Below are positions 39,966-47,607 of a stretch of DNA of 64,000 nt, one piece after another. The stretch comes from Pseudonocardia sp. ICBG1293 (GTDB taxonomy: Bacteria > Actinomycetota > Actinomycetes > Mycobacteriales > Pseudonocardiaceae). The DNA lies in contig NZ_JAHLEL010000044.1 in NCBI RefSeq assembly GCF_020131355.1, positions 642,941-706,940 on the forward strand. The letters are read 5' to 3'. The position numbers were made by a program, and so were the translations under genes. The stretch's first letter is position 1. Each line of letters starts with the position of its first letter. The notes beneath the pieces were generated by a model that saw only the letters and a list, made by a program, of their open reading frames with translations, searched no databases and was not told the DNA's origin.

Positions 39966-41356
39966 CCGACCACCCGCGACGTCTGCACCTCAACGCGTTC
40001 GACATGACCTGCGCCGGGCACCAGTCGCCCGGGCTGTGGCGCCACCCCGAGGACCGCTCGCACACCTTCCACGACCTGCGCTACTGGACCGACCTGGCGC
40101 AGCTGCTGGAGCGCGGCGGGTTCACCAGCCTGTTCGTCGCCGACGTCGTGGGCCTCTACGACGTCTACCGCGACGGCCCCGAACCAGCGATCCGCGACGG
40201 CGTGCAGGTCCCCGTCGGGGACCCGACCCTGGCCGTCTCGGCGATGGCCGCGGTCACCGAGCGGCTCGGCTTCGGGATCACGGTGTCGCTCACCTACGAG
40301 AAGCCCTACGCACTCGCGCGGCGGTTCTCCACCCTGGACCACTACACCCGGGGCCGGGTCGCGTGGAACGTCGTCACCTCCTACCTGGAGTCCGCGGCCC
40401 GCAACCTGGGCCTGGAGAAGCAGGTGCCGCACGACCGGCGCTACGACGTCGCCGACGAGTTCATGGAGGTCTGCCACCAGCTGTGGGAGGCCTCCTGGGA
40501 CGACGACGCCGTGCTGCTCGACCGGGACAAGGGCGTCTACACCGATCCGGCGAAGGTCCGGCCGATCGCCCACCACGGCGAGTTCTTCGACGTCCCCGGG
40601 ATCGGTCTGACCGAGCCCTCGCCGCAGCGCACTCCGACGATCTTCCAGGCAGGCGCCTCCGCGCGCGGCACGACGTTCGCCGCCCGGCACGCCGAGGGCG
40701 TCTTCGTCATCTCCCCGACCCCGGAGACCCTGGCGCCGCGGGTCGCCGAGCTGCGCAGGCAGACCGGCGAGCAGGGCCGCGACCCCCGTGCGGTGAAGGT
40801 CTTCACGATGGTCACCGTGGTCACCGGCGCCACCGACGAGCAGGCCCGCGAGCGCTACGCCGATCTCGCGCAGTACGTCAGCCTGGAGGGCGCGCTCACC
40901 CTCTACGGCGGCTGGTCCGGCCTCGATCTGTCCACTATGGACCCCGACGAGCCGCTGCGCTTCGCCGAGACCGAGGCCATCCGCAGCGCGGTCGAGCTGT
41001 TCACCACCGCCGACCCGACGCGGGAGTGGACGCCGCGGGCGATCGCCGAGCACATCGGGATCGGCGGGATGGGAGCCGTCGTCGTGGGCGGCCCGCGGAC
41101 GGTCGCCGACGAGCTGGAGCGCTGGGCCGAGGTCGCCGACGTCGACGGCTTCAACCTCGCCTACGCGGTCACCCCCGGCACCTTCGCCGACGTCGTGGAG
41201 CACGTGGTGCCCGAGCTGCGGCGGCGCGGGGTCCTCGCCGAGGCCCCGGAGGGCGCGACCCTGCGCGAGCACCTGCAGGGTCCGGGGCAGGCCCGGGTCC
41301 GCGCCGACCACCCCGCCGCGGTCCACGCGCGGCGCCGCGGCGCCGACCCCGCCTGA
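39962..41356 (+). CDS. LLM FMN-dependent monooxygenase, DmoA/DszA type
   Basis: 464 residues. LHLNAFDMTCAGHQSPGLWRHPED is typical of dimethyl-sulfide-monooxygenase-like enzymes, followed by LRYWTDLAQLLERGGFTSLFVADVVG, FGITVSLTYEKPYALARRFSTLDH and RVAWNVVTSYLESAARNLG. It should use FMNH2 and O2 on a thioether or sulfone. ATGA overlap with the upstream flavoprotein gene means coupled translation. An IS110-type element begins about 40 bp after its stop. Confidence 0.9.
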   Translation: MTDHPRRLHLNAFDMTCAGHQSPGLWRHPEDRSHTFHDLRYWTDLAQLLERGGFTSLFVADVVGLYDVYRDGPEPAIRDGVQVPVGDPTLAVSAMAAVTERLGFGITVSLTYEKPYALARRFSTLDHYTRGRVAWNVVTSYLESAARNLGLEKQVPHDRRYDVADEFMEVCHQLWEASWDDDAVLLDRDKGVYTDPAKVRPIAHHGEFFDVPGIGLTEPSPQRTPTIFQAGASARGTTFAARHAEGVFVISPTPETLAPRVAELRRQTGEQGRDPRAVKVFTMVTVVTGATDEQARERYADLAQYVSLEGALTLYGGWSGLDLSTMDPDEPLRFAETEAIRSAVELFTTADPTREWTPRAIAEHIGIGGMGAVVVGGPRTVADELERWAEVADVDGFNLAYAVTPGTFADVVEHVVPELRRRGVLAEAPEGATLREHLQGPGQARVRADHPAAVHARRRGADPA

Positions 41357-41405
41357 CCCGGCTCCCCTCCCCGGCCCGCGGTCCCGCCCCCGTTACTTTC
41401 TTGAT

Positions 41406-41530
41406 CAAGCCCGCTGAGGGCTTGCAGGCCGCCGGCCGCGGTATGACTGACTGCCCCTGTCGCCCGATGATCTGGGGGGTGTTGTCGCCGTGGCCGGAGG
41501 GCGCCAACGACCGCTGATAGAGACCTGACC
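41406..41530 (+). ncRNA. Candidate IS110 bridge RNA region
   Basis: IS110-group elements encode a structured bridge RNA in the non-coding stretch upstream of the transposase. Here about 200 bp of non-coding DNA precede the gene and begin with the hairpin CAAGCCC-GCTGA-GGGCTTG (41406-41424), a plausible 5' stem-loop. The donor and target loops were not resolved by eye. Confidence 0.35.
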
Positions 41531-41606
41531 CGTGTGGTCTGCTCGTAACGTGGCTGCCGGCGCGGGTGCTCGTGGTCGGCCTGCCGCGACGAGAAGGGAG
41601 CGGCGG

Positions 41607-42839
41607 TTGCCCGATCCTGACCAGCACCCGACCGGGTTCGCGGTGTTCTGCGGCCCGGACGTGGGCAAGTCCGAACACCACGCCTGCGCGGTCGACACCA
41701 ACGGGAAGCGGGTGCACGACAAGGCCCTGCCCAACGACGAATCGGCGCTGCGCACCGTGCTGTCCGGGCTGGCCGAGCACGGCGCGGTGCTGATGGTCAT
41801 CGACCAGCCCGCCTCGATCGGAGCGCTGGCCATCGCCGTCGCTCGTGATCTGGGGATCACGGTGGCCTACCTGCCCGGGCTGGCGATGCGCCGCATCGCC
41901 GACCTGCATCCCGGGCAGGCCAAGACCGACGCCCGCGACGCCCACGTGATCGCCGAGGCCGCCCGGACGATGCCGCACACCCTGCGCCGGGTCGGCACCG
42001 ACGACGAGACCCTCGCCGAACTCACTGTGCTCGCCGGTTACGACGATGACCTGGCTGGGCAGAGCACCCGGCTGACGAACCGGCTGCGCGACGCCCTGCT
42101 GCATGTTCATCCCGCCCTGGAACGCCTGCTCGGGCCACGCCTGGACCGCGGTGGCGTGCTCGACCTGCTCGCGGCCGCGCCCACCCCGCAAGCCCTGCGA
42201 GAGCTCGGCGCTGACGGGATCGCCGAGACGATGCGGGCCCGGTCGCCTCGACTGGCCCGCACCCTTCCCGCCCAGATCCTGACCTCGCTCGACGCCCAGA
42301 GCCTGACCGTTCCCGGCACGGCCGCGTTCGCCCGTGTCATCACCGGCGTCGCCGGGCAGCTGCGCCAGGTCCACACCGAACGCGACCAGCTCGCCGACGA
42401 GCTCGAAGCCCGCCTGGAGGCCCACCCTCTTGGACCGGTCCTGACCTCGATGCCCGGACTCGGGGTCAGGACCGCCATCAAGATCCTCACCATCGTCGGC
42501 GACGGCTCCGGGTTCCCCACCGCCGGGCACCTCGCCGCTTACGCCGGCCTCGCCCCAGTCACCCGCCGCTCCGGCACCTCGATCAAAGGCGAAACCCGAT
42601 CCCAGCGCGGCAACCACGCCCTGAAATCCGCGCTGTTCCTGTCCGCATTCGCCGCCCTGGCCGACCCCGCCAGCCGCGCCTACTACGACCGCAAACGAGC
42701 CGCCGGCAAACGACACAACGCCGCCCTGATCTGCCTCGCCCGACGCCGCACCGACGTCATCTACGCCATGCTCCGCGACCGCCGCCCCTACAACCCGCCC
42801 ACGGTCAACAACCCCGATCCAGAACTCGCCGCCGCTTGA
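41607..42839 (+). CDS. IS110-family transposase (DEDD recombinase)
   Basis: About 410 residues. An N-terminal RuvC-like DEDD domain has FCGPDVGKSEHHACAVD (first Asp), VIDQPASIGALA and LPGLAMRRIADLHPGQAKTDARDAHVIAEAA (last acidic pair). A C-terminal transposase_20 domain has LTSMPGLGVRTAIKIL and LAAYAGLAPVTRRSGTS with its catalytic Ser. TTG 41607 was chosen because GGGAG lies 6 bases upstream; the frame is open to GTG 41532. The frame is complete, so the element may be active. Confidence 0.9.
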   Translation: MPDPDQHPTGFAVFCGPDVGKSEHHACAVDTNGKRVHDKALPNDESALRTVLSGLAEHGAVLMVIDQPASIGALAIAVARDLGITVAYLPGLAMRRIADLHPGQAKTDARDAHVIAEAARTMPHTLRRVGTDDETLAELTVLAGYDDDLAGQSTRLTNRLRDALLHVHPALERLLGPRLDRGGVLDLLAAAPTPQALRELGADGIAETMRARSPRLARTLPAQILTSLDAQSLTVPGTAAFARVITGVAGQLRQVHTERDQLADELEARLEAHPLGPVLTSMPGLGVRTAIKILTIVGDGSGFPTAGHLAAYAGLAPVTRRSGTSIKGETRSQRGNHALKSALFLSAFAALADPASRAYYDRKRAAGKRHNAALICLARRRTDVIYAMLRDRRPYNPPTVNNPDPELAAA

Positions 42840-42974
42840 CGAACCCATAGAGACACCCCCCGGCCCCACGGTCGCCGGGGTCACGCACACCCGGTCCGGA
42901 GGCACCCGACCCGGGCCGGGTGGACGGGCCGGGCCGGCGCCGGCGCTCCCGCCCGGCGGGACGGGACCCCGCGC

Positions 42975-42984
42975 TGTCCGGACC
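42975..42984. promoter_or_regulatory. TGTCCGGACC half-conserved palindrome
   Basis: Centre 86.5 bp upstream of the leader at 43066. One outer base differs from the perfect palindrome. Confidence 0.35.
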
Positions 42985-43028
42985 CCCAGCGCCGACCGTC
43001 CACCGGCTGGACGGGGAACCGGCGATGC

Positions 43029-43058
43029 TTGCCGACCGCGGTGCGGGTCGGTCACGAT
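43029..43058 (+). promoter_or_regulatory. Promoter of the OsmC leader
   Basis: TTGCCG, 18 bases, CACGAT, then 7 bases to GTG 43066. Confidence 0.5.
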
Positions 43059-43065
43059 CGCTCCC

Positions 43066-43140
43066 GTGACCGGAACCGCGCGCCTCGTCGCGCGCCTGCA
43101 CGTGGACCTGGGTCGTACCCGCTCCGCGCTCTGTCGCTGA
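43066..43140 (+). CDS. Cys leader peptide, HVDL-type
   Basis: 24 residues ending RLHVDLGRTRSALCR and then TGA. TGT encodes the Cys. No ribosome binding site is visible, and the GTG lies where transcription should begin. A strong stem and the OsmC gene follow, so a thiol-related stress gene joins the same control. Confidence 0.78.
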   Translation: MTGTARLVARLHVDLGRTRSALCR

Positions 43141-43153
43141 CCCGGTCCCCCTC

Positions 43154-43180
43154 GGCCCGCGCGGTGTCGCCCCGCGGGCC
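43154..43180 (+). promoter_or_regulatory. Attenuator-type hairpin after the OsmC leader
   Basis: GGCCCGCG (43154-43161) pairs with CGCGGGCC (43173-43180) around 11 bases, 13 bases after the leader stop and about 105 bp before OsmC. Confidence 0.5.
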
Positions 43181-43285
43181 GGTCACGACGCACCGGTCGA
43201 CCCGATCCCGGCCCGCCCCGGCGGTGGCGCCGGCCGGCTGCGCGCACCCGTTCCCGCCGTACCGACCTCGTCCGGGAGGACACCC

Positions 43286-43771
43286 ATGACCGCAGTCCGT
43301 CCGAAGCAGACCGTCGTTCCGTTCGTCGTGCACTCCGAGGGGACCGGGGTCTTCCAGACCCTGCGCCCCGAGGGCGACGCCGGGCACGTCTTCACCGCCG
43401 ACGCCTACCCGGCCTTCGGCGGCGCCGACTCCGCGCCCAGCCCGCTGTTCTTCGCCCTCGGCTCCCTGACCTCCTGCAACCAGGTGACGGCGAGCCTGGT
43501 CGCGAAGGACCTGGGCATCCGCCTGGGCCGCTGGACCTTCGAGGTGCGCGGTGACCTCGACACCGCCGTCCTGGTCGGTGGCGCCGAGGGCAACGCCAAC
43601 TTCGACCGGGTGCAGGTCCGGGCCACCGTGGAGACCGACGCGACGCCCGAGCAGTTCGCGCGGCTGGTGTCGGAGACCGCGCGGCGGTGCCCGGTCACCC
43701 AGCTGTTCGAGCGCAGCGGCCTGGAGTTCACCAACGACTGGACCCCTGTCGCGCTGCCCGACGCCGGCTGA
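43286..43771 (+). CDS. OsmC-family protein
   Basis: 161 residues with the OsmC fold. The two redox cysteines are in LGSLTSCNQVTASLVAKD and SETARRCPVTQLFERSG. OsmC/Ohr proteins reduce organic hydroperoxides with thiols, while YhfA-like members have other roles; this one is closer to the general OsmC group. ATG 43286 follows GGGAGGACACCC. It is the only structural gene behind the leader at 43066. Confidence 0.9.
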   Translation: MTAVRPKQTVVPFVVHSEGTGVFQTLRPEGDAGHVFTADAYPAFGGADSAPSPLFFALGSLTSCNQVTASLVAKDLGIRLGRWTFEVRGDLDTAVLVGGAEGNANFDRVQVRATVETDATPEQFARLVSETARRCPVTQLFERSGLEFTNDWTPVALPDAG

Positions 43772-43807
43772 CCCGGCAGCACTGTCCTGCTCCCCGCACC
43801 GCACGGG

Positions 43808-43826
43808 CGGGCCGGGAAGCGGCCCG
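43808..43826. terminator. Terminator between convergent OsmC and LLM genes
   Basis: CGGGCCG-GGAAG-CGGCCCG. The sequence just before it (CCGCACCGCACGGGCGGG) resembles the start of the repeated hairpin at 12342 and 31134. Confidence 0.65.
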
Positions 43827-43843
43827 AGGCGGAGGGCCGGGGG

Positions 43844-44944
43844 TCAGGCCGCGGCGGTGAACCCGGCCGCGCGGCCGGCGTCGGCGGGGCCCCACAAGGT
43901 CGTCGACACCTCGCGCCGCACCAGCGGCACCACCTCGGTGGCGAACCGGGTCAGCACCTCGTGCTGCCGCTCGTAGGGCAGCACCGGGTTGACCGACACC
44001 GACTGGACGTCGTGGCCATAGGCCCCGTGGTAGTCGAGGATCTTCGCCGCGACCCGCTCCGGGCTCCCGACCAGCGCGGGGCCGTGCGCCACCGCCTCCT
44101 CGACGGTCGCGAACGAGGTGGCCTTCCCGGGACGGTCGTCCCCGGCGTGTGCGGCCCGCAGCTTCGCGGCGAAACCCTCGTAGACGGGGCGGTACTCGGC
44201 GATCGCCTCGGCGTCGGTGTCGGCGAGGAACAGCCCGCCCGAGCCGGAGCCGACGTAGCCCCGCGCCGGGTCGTGACCGTGCTCGGCGAGCTTGTCGCGG
44301 TAGCGGTCGATGAGGACCTTGTAGTTCTCCCGCGGCTGCAGCGCGTTCGCCGAGAAGATCGGGTCGCCCCAGCGGGCGGCGAGGTCGACGGCGGCGGTCG
44401 AGGTCGCCGAGCCGTGCCAGATCCGGAACGGGCCCGCGAACGGCCGTGGGAACGTCGTGATCCCGGCCAGGTCGGCGTGGTGGGTGCCGGACCAGTCCAC
44501 CCCGTCCTCGCTCAGCAGGCGGCGCAGCAGCTCGTAGTTCTCGGTCAGGTACTCGTACTGGCGGCCCAGCTCGAGCCCGAACATCGGGAAGTGCCGGTCC
44601 TCGTTGCCCTTGCCGATCACGATCTCCAGCCGGCCACCGGAGAGCTGGTCGACCGTCGCGTAGTCCTCCGCGACGCGGACCGGGTCGAGCAGCGACAGCA
44701 CCGTGACCCCGGTCGAGAGCAGGATCCGGGACGTCGCCTGGGCGATCGCGCCCAGCAGCACGGTGGGCGAGGACGAGACGAACTCGCCGGCGTGCCGCTC
44801 GCCGACGGCGTAGGAGTCGAACCCCAGCCGCTCGGCGAGCACCGCGGTGTCCACCACCCGGCGCAGCCGCTCGTGGGTGTCGACGATCTCGCCGGTCACC
44901 GGGTGCGGGGCGTGCGGAACGATGTCGAGAACCTGGAACCTCAT
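43844..44944 (-). CDS. LLM flavin-dependent oxidoreductase
   Basis: 366 residues with a luciferase-like barrel: MRFQVLDIVPHAPHP, AERLGFDSYAVGERHAGEFVSSSPTVLL, ATSRILLSTGVTVLSLLDPVRVAEDYATVDQLSGGRLEIVIGKG, and a C-terminal SVNPVLPYERQHEVL. It lacks the SsuD Cys motif. Substrate unknown. ATG 44944 overlaps the stop of a small upstream ORF (ATGA), and the gene is divergent from another LLM gene at 45322. Confidence 0.88.
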   Translation of the reverse strand: MRFQVLDIVPHAPHPVTGEIVDTHERLRRVVDTAVLAERLGFDSYAVGERHAGEFVSSSPTVLLGAIAQATSRILLSTGVTVLSLLDPVRVAEDYATVDQLSGGRLEIVIGKGNEDRHFPMFGLELGRQYEYLTENYELLRRLLSEDGVDWSGTHHADLAGITTFPRPFAGPFRIWHGSATSTAAVDLAARWGDPIFSANALQPRENYKVLIDRYRDKLAEHGHDPARGYVGSGSGGLFLADTDAEAIAEYRPVYEGFAAKLRAAHAGDDRPGKATSFATVEEAVAHGPALVGSPERVAAKILDYHGAYGHDVQSVSVNPVLPYERQHEVLTRFATEVVPLVRREVSTTLWGPADAGRAAGFTAAA

Positions 44945-45105
44945 GGGAAGCACCGCCTCACGCGCGGCCGCGCCGCACGCGTCGTCACCGGACGTGCCGG
45001 GTGGGGGCCGGGCGCCGGCGGAGCGCGGGTGCGCCGGGGGCGTCGCGGCCGGACCGGGCCGTCGCGCGGGACCGCGGACGGGCGGCGCGGCGGGGCGGCC
45101 GGCAC
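44941..45105 (-). CDS. Possible leaderless upstream ORF ending in Arg-Cys-Phe-Pro
   Basis: 54 codons from GTG 45105, which lies 7 bases after an extended -10 box TGCTACCGT (the same TACCGT as two other leaders). It is Pro/Arg-rich, contains one Cys (TGC) three codons before the stop, and its TGA overlaps the LLM ATG. It lacks the HVDL or FWP motif. In such G+C-rich DNA an open frame of this size can arise by chance, so this is a candidate only. Confidence 0.35.
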   Translation of the reverse strand: MPAAPPRRPSAVPRDGPVRPRRPRRTRAPPAPGPHPARPVTTRAARPRVRRCFP

Positions 45106-45234
45106 GACGTCGACGGTAGCAAGCCGCACCGGGGTTGCGCCCCTGTCGTGGGCGGGGCGACGATCGGCGGGCGACCGGCGTCGCCCCGGGCCGGACGTGC
45201 CCGGAGCGCACCGCCCGAGCCCGCACCCCGGTCC

Positions 45235-45265
45235 ACCCGCGCCCGCGGGCCCGCCGGGCGCGGGT
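45235..45265 (+). promoter_or_regulatory. Strong hairpin in the 5' region of the 45322 gene
   Basis: ACCCGCGCCC pairs with GGGCGCGGGT around an 11-base, itself self-complementary, loop. It lies 57 bp before the start of the LLM gene and may be an attenuator. I saw no clear leader ORF before it. Confidence 0.45.
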
Positions 45266-45321
45266 CCGTCGCCCGGCCCGGTCGTCGCGACCGCCCCGGG
45301 CATGTCCGGAGGTCCGCCGCC

Positions 45322-46419
45322 GTGCCCGTACCGCTGTCCGTCCTCGACCTCTCCCCGGTGCCCGCAGGCTCGACCGTCGTCGATGCCCTGCGCGACACCC
45401 TCGACCTGGCCCGCTCCGCCGAACGCGCCGGCTACGCCCGGTTCTGGCTCGCCGAGCACCACTTCAACCCGGGCGTCGCGGGGGCCTCGCCCGCCGTGCT
45501 GATGGGCGCCGTCGCCGCCGCGACCGCCAGGATCCGGGTCGGCTCGGGCGCGGTGCAGACCGGGCACCGGACCCCGCTGTCGGTGGTGGAGGACTTCGGG
45601 ACCCTCGACGGTCTGCACCCCGGCCGGATCGACCTCGGGCTCGGCCGCTCCGGCGGACCGCGGCCGGCGGCCCGCGAACCGGACGGGCGCGGCGACCGGG
45701 TGGTCGACGGCGTGCTCATCCCGGCACCGGTGTCGCTCGCCGCGATCACGACCTCGCCCCGGTTCCGCGCCAAGGCGGTGGCGCTGCGCCAGCCCGGGGC
45801 GCAGGCGCCGCCGTACGAGGAGTTCCTCGACGCCGTCGACGGGCTGATCGCGGGGACCTGGGCCCCGGACGGGGTCGCGGTGCGGGCGGTCCCCGGCGAG
45901 GGTGCCGACCTGCAGACCTGGGTGCTCGGCTCCAGCGGCGGGGAGAGCGCGGTCCTCGCCGGTCGCCGCGGCCTGCCCTTCGCGGCGAACTACCACGTCA
46001 GCCCGGCCACGGTGCTCGACGCCGTGGCGGCCTACCGGGACGCGTTCCGGCCCTCGGAGCGGCTCCCCCGTCCGCACGTGATGGTGTCCGCCGACGTCGT
46101 CGTGGGCTCCGACGACGCGCAGGCCGGTGGGATCGCGGCGGGATTCGCCCCGTGGGTGCACAGCATCCGCACCGGGGTGGGCGCCATCCCCTACCCCCGC
46201 CCCGAGGACGTCGACGGCCACCCGGCCGACCCGGCCCTGGTGGCCGACCGGGTCGCGACCCGTCTCGTCGGCGGCCCGGCCACCGTCGCCGACGGTCTGG
46301 AGCGGCTGCGCGCCGTCACCGGCGCCGACGAGCTGCTCCTGACCACCATCACCCACCGGCACGCCGACCGGGTCGCCTCCCAGGAGCTGCTGGCGCGGGA
46401 GTGGGCGTCCCGGGCCTGA
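45322..46419 (+). CDS. LLM flavin-dependent oxidoreductase, MsnO8-like
   Basis: 365 residues with PLSVLDLSPVPAGSTVVDALRDT at the start and FWLAEHHFNPGVAGASPAVLMG, the usual opening of the MsnO8 subfamily, then RIRVGSGAVQTGHRTPLSVVEDFGTLDGLHPGRIDLGLGR and LGSSGGESAVLAGRRGLPFAANYH. Substrate unknown. GTG 45322 follows GGAGG by 9 bases. Divergent from the LLM gene at 44944. Confidence 0.88.
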   Translation: MPVPLSVLDLSPVPAGSTVVDALRDTLDLARSAERAGYARFWLAEHHFNPGVAGASPAVLMGAVAAATARIRVGSGAVQTGHRTPLSVVEDFGTLDGLHPGRIDLGLGRSGGPRPAAREPDGRGDRVVDGVLIPAPVSLAAITTSPRFRAKAVALRQPGAQAPPYEEFLDAVDGLIAGTWAPDGVAVRAVPGEGADLQTWVLGSSGGESAVLAGRRGLPFAANYHVSPATVLDAVAAYRDAFRPSERLPRPHVMVSADVVVGSDDAQAGGIAAGFAPWVHSIRTGVGAIPYPRPEDVDGHPADPALVADRVATRLVGGPATVADGLERLRAVTGADELLLTTITHRHADRVASQELLAREWASRA

Positions 46420-46481
46420 GCTCCCAGTCCGCGGGACGTGGCGGCCCCACGGTCGGCACCTGCCCCGTCACCCGTCCCGCG

Positions 46482-46511
46482 GTCCGGACACCGTTTTGTG
46501 GTGGTCCGGAC
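46482..46511. promoter_or_regulatory. Two GTCCGGAC palindromes 22 bp apart
   Basis: GGTCCGGACA (46481-46490) and GGTCCGGACG (46503-46512) share the inner eight-base palindrome, with centres 22 bp apart. The second lies between the -35 and -10 boxes of the 46531 leader promoter, so binding there would be expected to repress. At the other leaders the site is upstream. Confidence 0.45.
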
Positions 46512-46524
46512 GCCGTGGTCACCT
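46496..46524 (+). promoter_or_regulatory. Promoter of the 46531 leader
   Basis: TTGTGG, 17 bases, TCACCT, then 6 bases to ATG 46531. Confidence 0.45.
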
Positions 46525-46530
46525 GGTGGC

Positions 46531-46644
46531 ATGACCACCGGCCGGCGCACCCCGTCATGCACGGTCGCCGCCGGACCGGGCCGCGACCTCACCCGCCGCC
46601 GCCACGTGGACCTGCTCCGCCTCGCCGGTTGCACCTGTCGCTGA
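46531..46644 (+). CDS. Cys leader peptide, HVDL-type
   Basis: 37 codons ending RRRHVDLLRLAGCTCR and then TGA. It has three Cys codons: two TGC, and the conserved last one TGT. The ATG lies at the predicted transcription start with no Shine-Dalgarno. It heads the second sulfonate permease-ATPase-binding protein-SsuD operon. Confidence 0.78.
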   Translation: MTTGRRTPSCTVAAGPGRDLTRRRHVDLLRLAGCTCR

Positions 46645-46743
46645 CCGCCGCCGCGCCGCCCCCGCCCGTGCCGTGGGCCGCCCGACCCGGGCCGCCCCGA
46701 CGTGCGCCCAGCCCTGCCCCGACCACGAGTCCCGGGAGCCATC

Positions 46744-47607
46744 GTGTCCACGACCTGGACCTCCGCGCCGGCCGACGCCGTCGCACCACCCGCCACCCCG
46801 GCGCCGCCCGGATCCGCGGCCACCGTCCGCGGGTCCCGTCGCCGGCCCGACCTGCGCCGCTGGATCTCCCCCGTCGCCCTGATCCTGCTGTGGCAGCTCG
46901 CGTCCTCGACCGGGCTGCTCGCCGAGGACGAGCTCGCCTCGCCCCTGCGGGTGGTGACCGCCGCCGTCGACCTGACCCGCAGCGGGGAGCTGCCCGAGGG
47001 GCTGCTGGTCTCACTCGCCCGGGTCGCGACCGGGCTGGTCCTCGGCCTGGTCGTCGGGGTCGGGCTCGGTGTGGTCTCGGGACTCTCGCGCTGGGGCGGG
47101 CTGCTCGTGGACCCGCCGGTGCAGATGCTGCGCACGCTGCCGCACCTCGGCCTGGTGCCGCTGTTCATCCTGTGGTTCGGCATCGGGGAGCTGCCCAAGG
47201 TGCTGCTCGTCGCACTCGGGGTGCTGTTCCCGATGTACCTCAACGTGCACGCCGGGGTCCGCGGGGTGGACCCGAAGCTGATCGAGGCGACCTCGGTGTC
47301 CGGGTTCACCCGCGCCGAGCGGCTGCGCCACGTGGTGCTGCCCGGAGCGATGCCCTCCACCCTCACCGGCCTGCGCCTCGCGCTGGGCATCGCCTGGCTG
47401 TCGATCATCGTCGCGGAGACGACGTCGGCCGACGCCGGACTGGGCTACATGATCATGAACGCCCGCGAGTTCCTGCGCACCGACGTGATCGTCGTGGGCC
47501 TGGCGGTGTACGCGCTGCTCGGCCTGGGCACCGACGCCCTGGTGCGCAGGCTGGAACGCCGCGTCCTGGCCTGGCGCCCGGCCGGCCCGGCGGGGGCGGA
47601 CCGGTGA
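46744..47607 (+). CDS. Sulfonate-type ABC transporter permease (SsuC-like)
   Basis: 287 residues, paralogous to the permease at 31789: DPPVQMLRTLPHLGLVPLFILWFGIGELPK and the EAA-type loop LIEATSVSGFTRAERLRHVVLPG. GTG 46744 follows GGGAG. Its 5' neighbour is the leader at 46531, and the ATPase start overlaps its stop. Confidence 0.93.
   Translation: MSTTWTSAPADAVAPPATPAPPGSAATVRGSRRRPDLRRWISPVALILLWQLASSTGLLAEDELASPLRVVTAAVDLTRSGELPEGLLVSLARVATGLVLGLVVGVGLGVVSGLSRWGGLLVDPPVQMLRTLPHLGLVPLFILWFGIGELPKVLLVALGVLFPMYLNVHAGVRGVDPKLIEATSVSGFTRAERLRHVVLPGAMPSTLTGLRLALGIAWLSIIVAETTSADAGLGYMIMNAREFLRTDVIVVGLAVYALLGLGTDALVRRLERRVLAWRPAGPAGADR

Larger units (their letters stand above)
41395..42855 (+). 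mobile_element. IS110-family element (approximate ends)
   Basis: The limits are estimated. The A+T-rich TTACTTTCTTGATC at about 41394 marks the left side, and CATAGAGACA just after the transposase stop marks the right. IS110 elements lack conventional inverted repeats, so the ends cannot be fixed by eye. It separates the DmoA-like gene from the OsmC leader. Confidence 0.6.

Noticed and set aside
41532..41606. Upstream extension of the IS110 transposase to GTG 41532
   Set aside because: The extra residues are Arg/Ala-rich and unlike the family N-terminus, while TTG 41607 has a ribosome binding site. The region is better seen as non-coding IS DNA.
45001..45321. An N-terminal extension of the LLM gene at 45322
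   Set aside because: The upstream frame is open only because of high G+C and contains a strong hairpin. MPVPLSVLDLSPV is the normal start of this subfamily and has GGAGG before it.
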